64,000 bases of DNA from Rubrobacter xylanophilus DSM 9941 (GCF_000014185.1 NC_008148.1:1530001-1594000), one strand, 5' to 3'; positions 18,920 to 30,787 are shown, counted from the first letter of the stretch. Made by a program: numbers and translations. The notes: generated by a model not told the origin, from the letters alone.

Positions 18920-20138
18920 GGAGCCTCCCGAGCGCCGCGGCGCAGGTGTAGAGCGAACCGGTGACGAGAACAACACCGCCCCTTCCGGACATCTCCCCGG
19001 CCGCCAGCTCCACCGCCTCGCCCACCTCAGGGACCACCCGGGCCTCGCGCAGGCCGAACTCCCTGCGCACCCAATCGGGGTCGGCGGCCCGCTCTTCCCC
19101 GGGCCGGGCGAGCACCAGCAGGCCGGCCTCTCTGCGCACCGGGACAAGCATACTTCCGATGTCCTTGTCCCGCAACACCCCGAAGACCACGGCGAGCGGC
19201 CGACCCCCGTACGCGGACCTCATAGCCCGCAGGGCGGCCTCGATCCCTTCCGGGTTGTGACCGCCGTCCACGACGACGGGCACGCCACCGAGCCGGTGCA
19301 CCTCGAAGCGCCCGGGGAGCAGCCCCGGCACCCGCCGGGCGACGCGCCCCGCGTCGGGGACCTCTCCGCCGAGCAGCTCCCCTGCCACCCTCATCCCGAG
19401 CGCTGCGTTGCGCGCGGCGTAGGGCGCCATCCCCCAGGAGCCGGGTTCCCCCGGCTCCTCCAGGGGGCCGACCAGCCGGGCCCCTCTGCGGGCGGCCTCC
19501 TCGCGGGCCACCCGCACCACCTCGGGCGCGGAGGTCCCGAGGAAGAGCGTGGCCCCCCTCCGCAGCCCGCCGAGCTTCTCCCGGGCTCTGGCCTCCGTGG
19601 TCTCGCCCAGGATCTCCACGTGATCCCGCCCGACGTTGGTGAGCACCACCGCCTCGGGCCGCGCCGCGGTGGTCGCGTCGTGCCGGGCGCCGAGCCCGGC
19701 CTCCAGCACGGCCCAGGCCACCCCGGCCTCGCGGAACATCGAGAGCGCCCCGGCGGTGAGCAGCTCGAACTGCGAGGCGGGGATGCCGCGCGCGTCGGCC
19801 GCCGCGATCGCCCGTCCCATCCCGGCGGCGAACTCCTCCTCGGTGACGCGGCGCCCCCGCAGCGCCACCCGCTCGGCGTAGGAGAGGACGTGCGGCGAGA
19901 GGTAGAGCCCGGCGGGCTCCCCGAGCTCCTCCAGCGCGAGGGCGAGGGCCGCGGCGGTGGTGCCCTTGCCGTTCGTCCCCACCACCTGCACCACCCTGAG
20001 GCGCTCCTCGGGATGCCCGAGGGCCTCGAGGAGCGCCTCGACGCGCTCGAGGCCCAGCGTCATCCGCTTTCTGCGGTCGAGCTCCCCGGCGACCTCCCGG
20101 AAGGAGAAGCGGCGCGCTGGAAGGGTGCCCCGGTCCAC
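18909..20138 (-). CDS. folC: Folylpolyglutamate/dihydrofolate synthase
   Basis: 409 aa, GTG start directly after the valS stop. It adds glutamate to folates. The Mur-ligase-type ATP loop VVQVVGTNGKGTTAAALA is at about residue 48, SPHVLSYAERVALRGRRVTEEEF is the FolC-specific SPH motif, and LTNVGRDHVEILGETTEA and VVVDGGHNPEGIEAAL are the other landmarks. Complete length. The valS-folC order is common in Gram-positives. Confidence 0.95.
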   Translation of the reverse strand: MDRGTLPARRFSFREVAGELDRRKRMTLGLERVEALLEALGHPEERLRVVQVVGTNGKGTTAAALALALEELGEPAGLYLSPHVLSYAERVALRGRRVTEEEFAAGMGRAIAAADARGIPASQFELLTAGALSMFREAGVAWAVLEAGLGARHDATTAARPEAVVLTNVGRDHVEILGETTEARAREKLGGLRRGATLFLGTSAPEVVRVAREEAARRGARLVGPLEEPGEPGSWGMAPYAARNAALGMRVAGELLGGEVPDAGRVARRVPGLLPGRFEVHRLGGVPVVVDGGHNPEGIEAALRAMRSAYGGRPLAVVFGVLRDKDIGSMLVPVRREAGLLVLARPGEERAADPDWVRREFGLREARVVPEVGEAVELAAGEMSGRGGVVLVTGSLYTCAAALGRLREG

Positions 20139-22700
20139 CTACGGCAGGTACTCGCTCAGGCGGCGCTCCAGGGTCTCCAGCAGCCGGGAGTTCGTCTCCA
20201 GCTTCTCCCGCTCCCTCCCGACCACCTCCGAGGGGGCCCGCTCCACGAAGCCCGCGTTGGCGAGCTTGCGCCGGGCGCGCTCCACCTCCCCCTCGACCCG
20301 CGAGATCTCCTTTCTCAGCCGCTCCACCTCGAGACGGCGCATCTCCTCGGTGAGGAAGAGCTCCACCACCACGTCCCCGGCGGTGAGCGTCGCCCGGGCG
20401 CCGCCGCCCGGGGAGTCCGCGGGCTCGACCCCGGAGAGCGCGGCGTACACCCCGGCCTCCACCCCCTCGGGCACGCGCCCGCGGAGCTCGCCGTCGAGGC
20501 CGGTCTCGGCCCGGAAGGAGCGGACCGCCGAGACGGCCCGCTTCGTGCGCTCCATGGCCCTCTCCGCCTCCGGATCCTCCAGGGAGGGGTCGTGCTCGGG
20601 GAAGCGCTGCCGGGCCAGAAGCTCCCGCTCGCCAAGGACGCTCGCCATCTCCTCGGTGGCGAAGGGCATCGCCGGGTGCAGGAGCCGCAGTATCCCCAGG
20701 AAGACCTCGCGCAGGACGCGCGGCGTGGCCCCGGAGGGGGCGACCTTGGCGATCTCGATGTACCAGTCGGCGAACTCGTGCCAGGCGAAGTCGTAGATCC
20801 GGCGCATCGCCTCGGAGAACTCGCACTCCTCCAGAAAGGCGTCGTAGTCGCGGCAGAGGCGGCTGAACGCCGAGAGGATCCAACGGTCCGCCAGCGACGG
20901 CTCCCCGCCCTCCCCAGAGGGCTCCGGGTAGCCCAGGATAAAGCGCATCGCGTTCCACAGCTTGGTGACGAAGGAGCGCCCCATGGACGCCCGCTCGTGC
21001 GAGTAGGCGAAGTCCTGGGTCGAGGACTGGTACAAAAGGCCGAAGCGCACCGCGTCGGTGCCGTACTCCTCGAAGAGGTCCAGCGGGTCGATGACGTTGC
21101 CCTTGGACTTGCTCATCTTGGTGCCGTCGGAGGCGAGCACGATGGAGTGGACGTTCACCTTCCGGAAGGGCACCTCGCCGGTAAAGCGCAGCCCCATCAT
21201 GATCATCCGGGCCACCCAGAGGTACATGATCTCCCGGGCGGTGGAGAGGAGGCTCGTGGGGTAGAAGTACTCAAGATCTCCGGTCCTCTCCGGCCACCCC
21301 AGCGTGGCGAACGGCCACAGGGCCGAGGAGAACCAGGTGTCGAGGATGTCCGGGTCCTGCCGCCAGCCCTCGCCCGGCGGCTCCTTGGAGGCCACCACCT
21401 CCCCCTCCGGGCCGTACCACACCGGGATGCGGTGCCCCCACCAAAGCTGCCGGGAGACGTTCCAGTCGTGGATGTTCTCCAGCCACCGGATGGTCTCGCG
21501 CCGCCAGGAGTCCGGGTAGACCCTTATCCTCTCCTCCCTCAGCGCCTCGATGGCCGGCCCGGCCAGCTCCCGCATGGAGACCCACCACTGCTCGGAGAGC
21601 CAGGGCTCGATCACGGTGCCGCACCGGTCGCAGTGGCCTACCCGGAAGGCGTAGTCCCTCACCTCCCCGAGGAGCCCCTCCTTCTCCAGCCGCTCCACGA
21701 CCGCCCGCCGGGCCTCCTCCCGGGAGAGGCCCCGGAAGGGCCCGCCGTTCTCGTTTATCGTCCCGTCCGGGTTCATGACGTTCACCGGCTCCAGCCCGAG
21801 CCGCCGCCCGATCTCGAAGTCGTTGGGGTCGTGGGCCGGGGTCACCTTGAGCACGCCGGTCCCGAACTCCGGGTCCACGTACTCGTCGGCGAAGACCCCG
21901 ATCTCCCGCTCCACGAACGGCACCCGCACCCGGCGTCCGACCAGGCCGGTGTAGCGCCCGTCGCCCGGATGTACCACGAGCGCCACGTCGCCGAGCATCG
22001 TCTCGGGCCGGGTGGAGAAGACCTGCACGTAGGGCTTGCCGTCCGGGCCGGGCCCCTTGCCGTCGGCGAAGGGGTAGCGGATGCCGTAGAGCTTGCCCTC
22101 GACCTCCTCGTAGTTGACCTCCAGGTCGCTGATGGCCGAGCGGTCGCGCGGGCACCAGTTGGTGATGCGGTTGCCCCTGTAGATGAGCCCCTGGTTGTAC
22201 AGCTCCACGAAGGCGGTGAGGACCGCGTCCACGTACCGCTCGTCCATGGTGAAGCGCAGCCGCCGCCAGTCCACCGAGGCCCCGAGCCGCTTGAGCTGCC
22301 CCAGGATGGTGCTCCGCGCGTCGAGGGCGAACTCCCAGCAGCGCTCGAGGAACGCCTCGCGCCCCAGGTCCCAGCGGGTCTTGCCCTCCTCGCGCATGAG
22401 CTTCCGCTCCACCACGTTCTGCAGCGCGATGGAGGCGTGGTCCGTCCCCGGCAGCCAGAGCGCCTCGTAGCCCTTCATCCGGGCCCGCCGCACGAGGGTG
22501 TCCTGTATCGCGCCGTTGAGCGCGTGCCCCATGTGCAGCGCCCCCGTGACGTTGGGCGGGGGGAGCACTATGCAGTAGGGCTCCCTCTCGGGGTCGGGGT
22601 CGGCCTCGAAGGCGCCGCTGCGCTCCCACTCCCCGTACCAGCGGTCCTCGACCGCCCGGTGGTCGTAGGTCTTGGGTATCTCGGAGGAAGATCTTGCCAA
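20139..22700 (-). CDS. valS: Valyl-tRNA synthetase
   Basis: 853 aa, TTG start. Class I synthetase with the HIGH motif as HMGH (PPPNVTGALHMGHALNGAIQD), the CP1 editing domain containing GTGVLKVTPAHDPNDFEIG, and KMSKSKGNVIDPLDL as the second ATP motif. An anticodon-binding helical domain and a C-terminal valyl coiled coil (LFLTEEMRRLEVERLRKEISRVEGEVERARRKLAN) are present, so the protein is complete. It sits between clpX and folC. Confidence 0.97.
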   Translation of the reverse strand: MARSSSEIPKTYDHRAVEDRWYGEWERSGAFEADPDPEREPYCIVLPPPNVTGALHMGHALNGAIQDTLVRRARMKGYEALWLPGTDHASIALQNVVERKLMREEGKTRWDLGREAFLERCWEFALDARSTILGQLKRLGASVDWRRLRFTMDERYVDAVLTAFVELYNQGLIYRGNRITNWCPRDRSAISDLEVNYEEVEGKLYGIRYPFADGKGPGPDGKPYVQVFSTRPETMLGDVALVVHPGDGRYTGLVGRRVRVPFVEREIGVFADEYVDPEFGTGVLKVTPAHDPNDFEIGRRLGLEPVNVMNPDGTINENGGPFRGLSREEARRAVVERLEKEGLLGEVRDYAFRVGHCDRCGTVIEPWLSEQWWVSMRELAGPAIEALREERIRVYPDSWRRETIRWLENIHDWNVSRQLWWGHRIPVWYGPEGEVVASKEPPGEGWRQDPDILDTWFSSALWPFATLGWPERTGDLEYFYPTSLLSTAREIMYLWVARMIMMGLRFTGEVPFRKVNVHSIVLASDGTKMSKSKGNVIDPLDLFEEYGTDAVRFGLLYQSSTQDFAYSHERASMGRSFVTKLWNAMRFILGYPEPSGEGGEPSLADRWILSAFSRLCRDYDAFLEECEFSEAMRRIYDFAWHEFADWYIEIAKVAPSGATPRVLREVFLGILRLLHPAMPFATEEMASVLGERELLARQRFPEHDPSLEDPEAERAMERTKRAVSAVRSFRAETGLDGELRGRVPEGVEAGVYAALSGVEPADSPGGGARATLTAGDVVVELFLTEEMRRLEVERLRKEISRVEGEVERARRKLANAGFVERAPSEVVGREREKLETNSRLLETLERRLSEYLP

Positions 22701-22715
22701 AGAGGCCTCCCCCTC

Positions 22716-23978
<1,263 letters not shown>

Positions 23979-24006
23979 GCCTACGGCCTCCCCTTCCCTC
24001 GCTTCC

Positions 24007-24609
24007 CTAGTGGTGCCTCACGATGTCATCGATGAGACCGTACTCTATGGCCTCCTCGGCGCCCATGATGAAGTCGCGGTCGGTGTCGCGCTCTATCTTG
24101 TCGTAGGGCTGGCCGGTGTGCTCGGAGAGGATCTCGTTGAGGCGCCGCTTGGTCCGGATGAGCTCCCTGGCGTGGATCTCCACGTCGGAGGCCTGCCCGG
24201 CGAGACCGCCCACCGCCGGCTGGTGCAGAAGTATCCGGGTGTTGGGCAGCGCGAACCGCTTGCCCTTGGTCCCGGCCGCCAGCAGAAACGCCCCCATGGA
24301 GGCCGCCATCCCGAGCGCCGTCGTCACGATGTCGGGCTTGACGAACTGCATGGTGTCGTAGATGGCGAGCCCGGCGGAGACGCTGCCCCCCGGCGAGTTG
24401 ATGTACAGGTTGATGTCCTGCTCGGGGTCCTCGCTCTCCAGGTGCAGCAGCTGCGCCATGATCGCGTTGGCGACCTGGTCGTCCACCGGCGTGCCGAGGA
24501 AGATGATCCTGTCCTTCAGCAGCCGGGAGTAGATGTCCATGGCCCGCTCGCCCCGCGGGCTCTGCTCTATGACGTAGGGTATTACGCCCTGCGGATCGTA
24601 GTAGCTCAT
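24007..24609 (-). CDS. clpP: ATP-dependent Clp protease proteolytic subunit ClpP
   Basis: 200 aa, ATG start overlapping the tig stop (ATGA). Serine protease that forms the double heptameric chamber. The catalytic triad is visible: Ser104 in GMAASMGAF, His129 in LLHQPAVGG, and an Asp in the ERDTDRD segment. A short propeptide-like N-terminus (about 15 aa) precedes the mature axial-loop region. Only one clpP copy is seen here, although Actinobacteria often carry two. Confidence 0.97.
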
Positions 24610-26042
24610 CGGCTCTCTCCTTCTTCGTCTCTCTCGGCTTCCGTCTCGGCCGCGCTCTCCACCCTGGCCTCGACCACGCCCTCGCCCCCTCCGGGCTCCT
24701 CCCCGGAGCCGGGCATCTGCTCGTCCTCCGGCGGCATCGGCACCGCCCTGGCGTGCTCCACCAGGAAGTCGAGCGCCTTCTGCCGGGCCAGCTCCTCGCG
24801 CAGCAGCGCGTAGGTGCCGTTCTCCCGCAGGCTCTTCTCGACCTCCTCCGGGCTGCGGCCGGAGTCCTCGGCGAGGTGCTCTATCTCGTGCCGGACGGCC
24901 TCCTCGTCGGCCTCTATCCCCTCTGCGGCGACCACCGCGTCCAGCACGAGCTCCTTCTTCACCGTGTCCGCCGCGTCATCCCGGACCTGCCGCTTGAACT
25001 CCTCCCGGCCGGTGCCGGCGATCCTGTAGTAGTCCTCCGGCTTGATCCCCTGGGCGCTCACGCTCCGCTCGAAGCTGCGGACCATCTCCTCGGCCTTGTC
25101 CTCGACCATGACCTCGGGCACCTCCACCTCGGCCCTCTCGGCCACGGCCTCCAGAACCCGCGCCCTGAACTCGCCCTCGGCCCGCCGGCGGGCGGCCTCC
25201 TCCAGCTGCTCCCGGATGGCCGCCCGCAGCTCCTCCAGCGTCTCGAACTCGCTCGCCTCCTTGGCGAACTCGTCGTCGAGCGGCGGGAGGTCGCGCTCCT
25301 TGATCTCCTTCACGTGCACCCGGAAGAGCACCGACTGCCCCCGGAGCGACTCCTCCCGGTAATCCATCGGGAAGGTGACCGCGAACTGCTTGCGCTCCCC
25401 GGCCTTCATCCCCACCAAGTTCTTCTCGAAGTCCTCCAGCAGCTCGCCCCTGCCGACCTCGAGCATGTAGTCCTCGGCCTCGGCCCCGGGCAGTTCGCCC
25501 CCGGCCATCCGCTCGCCCTTGAAGTCCAGGATGACGAAGTCGCCCTCCCGCACCGGGCGGTCCTCCACCGCGGCCAGGGTGGCGAACTGCCCCCGCAGCT
25601 CCTCGAGGCGCTCCTCCACCTGCTCCTCGGTCACCTCGACCTCCCGCTTGGGCACCTCGAGGCCCTTGTACTCCCCGAGCCTCGCCTCGGGGCGCACCTC
25701 GACCGTCGCCGAGAAGCGGAAGCCCTTCTTCTCGTCCAGAGGATCGTCGAAGTGGATCTCGGGCCGGTCTATCGGCCGGATGTCGGCGTCGATGACCGCC
25801 CGAGAGTACCAGGCGGGCAGGCTCTCCTGAAGGGCCTCCATGTAGATGTAGTCGCGCCCCAGGTGGGTCTCCAGCACCCGCCGGGGGGCCTTGCCGGGGC
25901 GGAAGCCCGGAACCCGCACCTGCTTGCGCAGCTCCCTGAGCTTCGCCTCGACCCCCTCCCGGACCGCCTCCGGGGGGACCTCGACGTCCAGCCTGACCTT
26001 GTTGTCCTCGAGTTTCGTAACGTTCGCCGTCATACGCTCCAA
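24606..26042 (-). CDS. tig: Trigger factor
   Basis: 478 aa. Ribosome-bound chaperone with prolyl isomerase activity. The ribosome-binding domain contains the GFRPGKAP signature near residue 47, the FKBP-type PPIase domain follows ([16 protein letters not shown]), and a long helical chaperone domain comes next. The acidic, Glu/Gly/Pro-rich tail of about 45 residues is longer than in most homologues. Either a TTG with an AGGAAG SD or the ATG three codons later could start translation. It leads the clp operon. Confidence 0.95.
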
Positions 26043-26070
26043 TTCTTCCTGCCCTGCCTGCTCTTTTAAG

Positions 26071-26154
26071 TGCGAGAGGCGGGATTTGAACCCGCACGCC
26101 CGTAAAGGGCACTAGATCCTAAATCTAGCGTGTCTACCATTCCACCACTCTCGC
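26071..26154 (-). tRNA. tRNA-Leu (UAG)
   Basis: 84-nt class II tRNA: acceptor GCGAGAG/CTCTCGC, anticodon stem CTAGA/TCTAG with loop TTTAGGA (anticodon TAG), a long variable arm (TGCCCTTTACGGGCG), T-loop GGTTCAAATCC, discriminator A. CCA is not encoded. Confidence 0.96.
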
Positions 26155-26174
26155 ATCGGACGAACCTGCGTGGG

Positions 26175-26180
26175 ATTATA
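26175..26180 (-). promoter_or_regulatory. -10 box of tRNA-Leu promoter
   Basis: A consensus TATAAT lies 20 nt upstream of the tRNA 5' end. The -35 region at 17-bp spacing is GC-rich and weak. Confidence 0.6.
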
Positions 26181-26218
26181 GCAGCAGCCCCCTCCCCGCC
26201 CGCTCCCCCCGCGGGCCA

Positions 26219-26234
26219 TTACGCTACAGGCGTA
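26219..26234 (-). terminator. Hairpin downstream of the CPA2 antiporter
   Basis: Inverted repeat TTACGC/GCGTAA with a short loop, starting 9 nt after the antiporter stop. There is no U-tract, so terminator function is tentative. Confidence 0.4.
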
Positions 26235-26243
26235 AGGGGGCCC

Positions 26244-28232
26244 TCAGGGCTCTCTCATGGGCTCGTCCTGCCGGGCCGCCGCGAGCTCCCTGAAGGCCTC
26301 CCGCTGCCTCGGGGTCCCGAGCACCCCGACGACGTCCCCGGCCTCGAGCACGGTGGAGGGCTCCGGGCTGGGCATCGCCTCCTCCCCCCGGATGACGGCC
26401 ACCACGGAGGCCCCGGTACGGGCGCGCACCCCGGCCTCCTGCAGGCTCCTCCCCGCGAGCCCGCTCTCCTCGTCGATGCGCACCCACTCGGTCTCGATCA
26501 TGCGGGAGGCCCCCCGCAGCCGGTCGAGCAGCTCCTCCCCGCCGGCGCGGCGGCCGCTGAGCGGCGCGTACAGCTCGCGGCGCACCTGGTCGTAGAAGCG
26601 CTGCACCTCCTCCGGCCCAGCCCCGAGCTGCACCAGCGCCTGGCGGCCGAGCTCGAGCCCGGCCTCGAACTCCGGCTGCACCACCTCGTAGACCCCGAGC
26701 CGCGCGAGCTCCTCCAGCTCCTCCACGCTCTCCGAGCGGGCCACGATCCGCACCTCCGGGTTCAGCGCCCGCACCCGCTCGACGGCCAGCCGGGTGGTGA
26801 GGGCGTCGGGGACCGTGAGGATCACGAGCCGCGCGCGCCCGACGCCGGCGGCCTCGAGCACCGGGTCGGCGACCGCGTCCCCATAGACCGTGGGGAAGCC
26901 GGCCTTCCGGGCCTCGTCCGCCCGCGAGGGGTTGTTCTCCACCACCACGAACTCCTTGCCGAGCCGCGAGATCAGGTGCGCCACGAACGTCCCGACCCGC
27001 CCGTAACCGGCGATGACGACGTGGTCGTGCAGGCCCTCGCGCGGGAGGTTGAAGGTGCTCATCAGCTCCCGCGGGAAGCGCTCGCGCCACCGGCCGTACA
27101 CGACCGGCGCGAGCCGGGCGGCGAAGGGGGTGAGCGCCATGGTGATGACGGCCACGCTGAGCACCATGGAGTAGGTGGCCTGCGAGACGGCCTCCTCGTT
27201 GACCCCCACCCGGGCTATGACGAAGGAGAACTCGCCCACCTGGAAGAGCCCGAGCCCGGCCGCGAAGGGGACTATGTTGCCGTAGCCGAAGGCCCGGGTA
27301 ACCCCGGCGAAGATGAGCCCCTTGACCAGCGCGACGAGCACCACCACGAGCGCCACCGTCCCCGCCCGCTCGACGAGAAAGGCCGGCTCGATGAGCATGC
27401 CGACCGAGACGAAGAAGAGCATGGTGAAGACGTCCCTCAGCGGCCCGACGTCCGCGAGCGCCTGGTGGCTGTACTCGGACTGGCTGAGGACCATCCCGGC
27501 CACAAAGGCCCCGAAGGCGAAGGAGAGGCCGAAGAGGTAGGTCCCGTAGCCCACCCCGAGCCCGATGGCGACCACCGAGATCAGGAACAGCTCCCGCGAG
27601 CCCCACTGCACGATGCGGGACATGAGCCAGGGGAACACCCGGATCCCGAACACCGACATCCCGACCAGGAACAGCGCCGCCTCGACCGCCGCCACCCCGA
27701 GCTCCGACAGCCCCTCCCCGAGGCTGCCCAGCTCGGGCAGCAAAATGATGATCGGGACGATCGCCAGATCCTGCACCAGCAGCATCCCGACCATGACCCG
27801 GCTGGAGAGCGTCCCCATCACCCCCTGCTCGCCGAGGGTCTTGAGCGCGACCGCGGTGCTGGACATGGAGAGGATGGCCCCGAGCCACACGGACTCCTGC
27901 CACCCCAGATCCAGCAGCCGCCCCAGCCCGTAGCCGAAGAGCGCCGTGAGCCCCAGCTGTATGGGGGTCCCGATGAGCGCTACCTTCCGCACCGGGGCCA
28001 GCTCGTCGAGCGAGAAGTGCAGCCCTATGGTGAAGAGCAGGAGCGCCACCCCGATCTCGGCCAGCAGCTCTATCTCGTGCACGTTGCCGACGGTGGGCCC
28101 GGGAGAGTTGGGGCCCACGAATATGCCGGCGAGGATGTAGCCCAGGATGAGCGGCAGCCCGAGCCGCTGGGCCACGATGCCCCCGAGGAGGGCCGCGATG
28201 AGGATGAGGGCTATGTCTCCGGCGATGCCCAC
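26244..28232 (-). CDS. CPA2-family monovalent cation:proton antiporter (KefB/KefC-like)
   Basis: 662 aa, GTG start. About twelve membrane helices (residues 1-385) containing the CPA2 core [17 protein letters not shown] and [15 protein letters not shown], then a RCK/TrkA-N Rossmann domain (about 405-525, [17 protein letters not shown]) and a TrkA-C domain (about 580-655, [16 protein letters not shown]). This layout is typical of ligand-gated K+ or Na+ efflux antiporters. The ion cannot be told from sequence. It is monocistronic, with a -10 box 9 nt upstream and a hairpin behind it. Confidence 0.9.
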   Translation of the reverse strand: MGIAGDIALILIAALLGGIVAQRLGLPLILGYILAGIFVGPNSPGPTVGNVHEIELLAEIGVALLLFTIGLHFSLDELAPVRKVALIGTPIQLGLTALFGYGLGRLLDLGWQESVWLGAILSMSSTAVALKTLGEQGVMGTLSSRVMVGMLLVQDLAIVPIIILLPELGSLGEGLSELGVAAVEAALFLVGMSVFGIRVFPWLMSRIVQWGSRELFLISVVAIGLGVGYGTYLFGLSFAFGAFVAGMVLSQSEYSHQALADVGPLRDVFTMLFFVSVGMLIEPAFLVERAGTVALVVVLVALVKGLIFAGVTRAFGYGNIVPFAAGLGLFQVGEFSFVIARVGVNEEAVSQATYSMVLSVAVITMALTPFAARLAPVVYGRWRERFPRELMSTFNLPREGLHDHVVIAGYGRVGTFVAHLISRLGKEFVVVENNPSRADEARKAGFPTVYGDAVADPVLEAAGVGRARLVILTVPDALTTRLAVERVRALNPEVRIVARSESVEELEELARLGVYEVVQPEFEAGLELGRQALVQLGAGPEEVQRFYDQVRRELYAPLSGRRAGGEELLDRLRGASRMIETEWVRIDEESGLAGRSLQEAGVRARTGASVVAVIRGEEAMPSPEPSTVLEAGDVVGVLGTPRQREAFRELAAARQDEPMREP

Positions 28233-28241
28233 GGCACCCTA

Positions 28242-28247
28242 TTTATA
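28242..28247 (-). promoter_or_regulatory. -10 box of antiporter promoter, near-leaderless
   Basis: TATAAA ends 9 nt before the GTG start, so a leader of only about 2 nt is expected. This is the same spacing class as hrcA and lepA. Confidence 0.5.
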
Positions 28248-28281
28248 CATTGCGCGCGTGCGGCCGCCTCGGCGCCCCTCC

Positions 28282-29232
28282 CTACCCCGGCGGGGCAAGG
28301 AAGGAGCGAAGCACCCTGCGGTTCTCCTCCTCGTCGGGCAGGAGCACCTGCCGCCCGTCGGGCAGGGTCTCCGGGGTGCCCGCGAGCCGCCGGGAGGTCA
28401 TGGTGGCGTCGCGCCCGTGGCGCAGGAGGGTGCGCGCGAGGGCCAGCGCGTCGGCGGCCGAGAGGTCGGTCCTCACGTGCCGCCGCGCCACGGAGACCAC
28501 CTCCGGAAGCCGCGCCAACGACTCCCACCGCAGCGCCCGGCTCCGCAACGCGGCCAGAAGCTCCTGCTGGCGCCGGATCCTGTCCAGATCCCCCCCGGGC
28601 GTGGAACGGTAGCGGGCGTACAGCAGCGCCCTGCGGCCGTCGAGGTGCTGGAGGCCCCTCCCGATGCGCCAGCCGGGCGGCAGCTCCTCATCGACCCTCA
28701 CCGTCACTCCGCCCAGGGCGTCCACGACCTCCACAAACCCCCTGAAGTCCACCACGGCGTGGTGGTCCACCTCCACGCCCGTGTACCGCTCGACCGCCGC
28801 GACGGCGAGCCGGGCCCCGCCGTAGGCGTAGGCGGCGTTTATCCTGTCCCGCTCCCCGGGCCGCACCTCGACGAACAGGTCCCGCGGCACGGACAGCAGG
28901 TTGATGTCCCCGCTGCCGGGGAAGAACCGGACCAGCATGATGGTGTCGGCCCGCACGCCCCCGCCCTCGGCCGCCCCTCCCGGCCTGCGGTCGACGCCGA
29001 GCACGAGAACGTCGACCGGCCCGGAGCCGGGCGGCCCCTTGCGGGCGAGCTCCCGCGGGTCGCCGGACACCCCGGCGCGCCCGGAGACCTCCTCCCCCGG
29101 CCTCCCGCTCCCCGCCGCAACCGCCACGCCGAGCGCGCAGGCGAGAAGGAGCGAGCCGAGAAAGAGCAGGCGTCGTCCCCGGCGTCCTCCGGTAGAGGAG
29201 GGTCTTGCCGTGTAGCGCCCGAAGTCCCTCAT
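28282..29232 (-). CDS. LytR-CpsA-Psr (LCP) family cell-wall glycopolymer ligase
   Basis: 316 aa from ATG (MRDFGRYTARPS). An N-terminal signal anchor (LLFLGSLLLACALGVAVAAG) is followed by one extracytoplasmic LCP domain: VDVLVLGVDRR, RADTIMLVRFFPGSGDINLLSVPRDLFVEV, then RINAAYAYGG, with the conserved Arg and Asp residues that bind polyprenyl pyrophosphate. LCP enzymes attach teichoic acid-like or arabinogalactan polymers to peptidoglycan. There is no C-terminal LytR_C domain. It lies downstream of an MFS gene but is separated from it by a strong hairpin. Confidence 0.9.
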   Translation of the reverse strand: MRDFGRYTARPSSTGGRRGRRLLFLGSLLLACALGVAVAAGSGRPGEEVSGRAGVSGDPRELARKGPPGSGPVDVLVLGVDRRPGGAAEGGGVRADTIMLVRFFPGSGDINLLSVPRDLFVEVRPGERDRINAAYAYGGARLAVAAVERYTGVEVDHHAVVDFRGFVEVVDALGGVTVRVDEELPPGWRIGRGLQHLDGRRALLYARYRSTPGGDLDRIRRQQELLAALRSRALRWESLARLPEVVSVARRHVRTDLSAADALALARTLLRHGRDATMTSRRLAGTPETLPDGRQVLLPDEEENRRVLRSFLAPPG

Positions 29233-29250
29233 CCCCGGCAGTGTAATGGG

Positions 29251-29286
29251 AGGGGATGCCGGGGGCAAACGCCCCCGGCATCCCCT
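29251..29286 (-). terminator. 16-bp perfect stem hairpin after the MFS gene
   Basis: Perfect inverted repeat with arms AGGGGATGCCGGGGGC and its complement around a 4-nt AAAC loop. It begins at the stop codon of the MFS transporter. No U-tract follows on either strand. Confidence 0.6.
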
Positions 29287-30760
29287 ACTCCGGCGTTGCG
29301 GCGGGCTCCCGCTCCGCGGCGCGCCCGGCGGCGGCCCGGGCCTCGCGAACGAACAGGAGCAGCAGGAAGCCGGCGAAGATCAGGGCGGTGTCCAGCAGGA
29401 CCGCCGAGACCCAGCCCCCCGTCGCGTCGCGCAGCACCCCGCTTATCGCCGGGGAGAGGATGGCCCCTATCTCGCCGATGAGGTTCATCATCCCGAACAT
29501 GGCGCCGAGGTAGGCCGGGGCGGTGAGGTCGGCGGCGAGCGCCTGGGCCATGGGCTGCAGGGCGTTGAAGAAGAGGCTGGCCGCGAACAGCAGCCCGCCG
29601 AGCATGAGGAGCGACTGCCCGCCCCCCATGACGTAGAGCCCGAACAGGAGCGTGAGCACCCCCTGCACGAAGGTGAACGCGACGAGCATCCACTTCCGGC
29701 CCCAGCCGCGGCGCTTGGAGTAGTCGGCGAGCCACCCGCCGGCCGGGTAGCCGGCGATGCCGGCGAGCCCGAAGAAGACCGCGGTGAGCGCGGCCTGCAG
29801 GAAGGTGGAGCCCGCGGCCGCCTCGGAGACTATGGAGACCGACCAGAAGCTGAAGAACCAGAGGTTCCACAGGATCGGGATGAAGGCCACGTAGATGAGG
29901 AAGAGGTCCCTGTTGTAGAGCACCGGGGCTATCCGCCCGCCGAGACGGGTGAACACCGAGGCCACGAGGGCGAGCGCGACGACCGTGATGATCCCGGCCA
30001 CCCCCCACTCGGGAAGCCCGAGCCTGACGGCGACGAAGTAGACCCCGACGATGACGACGAAGAAGACCGCCGAGTACTTGCCGAGCTCCCGGAGGGCCCC
30101 GCCGTAGGCGGACCGGAAGGCGTGCTCTCCCCGCTGGGATCTGAAGAAGCCGTGCATCCCCAGGCTTATGAGCACCGTGAGAGCGCCCAGCACGATAAAG
30201 GGCATCCGCCAGCCGCCCTCGGGGCCGAACACCGCCCCTCCGAGCCGGATGAGCGGCGAGACGGTGAGGAAGGCGAGCGTTATGCCTATGGAGAGACCGG
30301 AGATCACCACCCCCATCCCCAGGCTACGCTTCTCGAAGGGGGTCTGCTGCGTGATCACGCTGCGGTCGTTGGAGTAGAACATCCCCGCCCCGATGCCCGT
30401 GAGCACCCGCAGCGCGACCAGCCCGATGAGGGCGGTGACGAGCCCGCTCAGGACCGTGGCGAGCCCCGCCCACGCGATGCTTACGACGATGACGGTGCGG
30501 TGCCCGAACTTGTCCCCGACATACCCCCCGGGAAACTGCATGAGCGCGTACCCCGCGAACAGGAGGCTCCCCACCAGCCCGCCGACGGCATACGGGTTCT
30601 CCACCCCCTGAAAGAGCGGGACGCGGTTGTCGATCATGTAGCTTATGACCGGACCGGTGATGGTCCGGTCCACCCCGCTGGCCACCCACCCGAGCATGAG
30701 CCAGAACCACAGGCTCCTGTAGCCCGAGTAGGGCACAACCCGCTCGCTTCCGGCCTCCAC
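29285..30760 (-). CDS. MFS transporter (organic-anion type)
   Basis: 491 aa with about twelve membrane helices. The MFS loop motif GGYVGDKFGHRTVIVV lies between helices 2 and 3, and RVLTGIGAGMFYSNDRSVI resembles the helix 4 signature of anion:cation symporters. A central soluble loop and a second half-repeat (AGYPAGGWLADYSKRRGWGRK) are present. It lies 27 nt downstream of the ThDP decarboxylase and is probably co-transcribed, so it may import that enzyme's aromatic substrate. Specificity is inferred from context only. Confidence 0.85.
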   Translation of the reverse strand: MEAGSERVVPYSGYRSLWFWLMLGWVASGVDRTITGPVISYMIDNRVPLFQGVENPYAVGGLVGSLLFAGYALMQFPGGYVGDKFGHRTVIVVSIAWAGLATVLSGLVTALIGLVALRVLTGIGAGMFYSNDRSVITQQTPFEKRSLGMGVVISGLSIGITLAFLTVSPLIRLGGAVFGPEGGWRMPFIVLGALTVLISLGMHGFFRSQRGEHAFRSAYGGALRELGKYSAVFFVVIVGVYFVAVRLGLPEWGVAGIITVVALALVASVFTRLGGRIAPVLYNRDLFLIYVAFIPILWNLWFFSFWSVSIVSEAAAGSTFLQAALTAVFFGLAGIAGYPAGGWLADYSKRRGWGRKWMLVAFTFVQGVLTLLFGLYVMGGGQSLLMLGGLLFAASLFFNALQPMAQALAADLTAPAYLGAMFGMMNLIGEIGAILSPAISGVLRDATGGWVSAVLLDTALIFAGFLLLLFVREARAAAGRAAEREPAATPE

Positions 30761-30787
30761 GTCCTCTCCTCCCTTCTCTCCGCGCGC

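Noticed and set aside
26130-28745. 871-codon plus-strand frame opposite the antiporter and the LCP gene
   Set aside because: Antisense shadow. The minus strand carries convincing membrane and TrkA domains.
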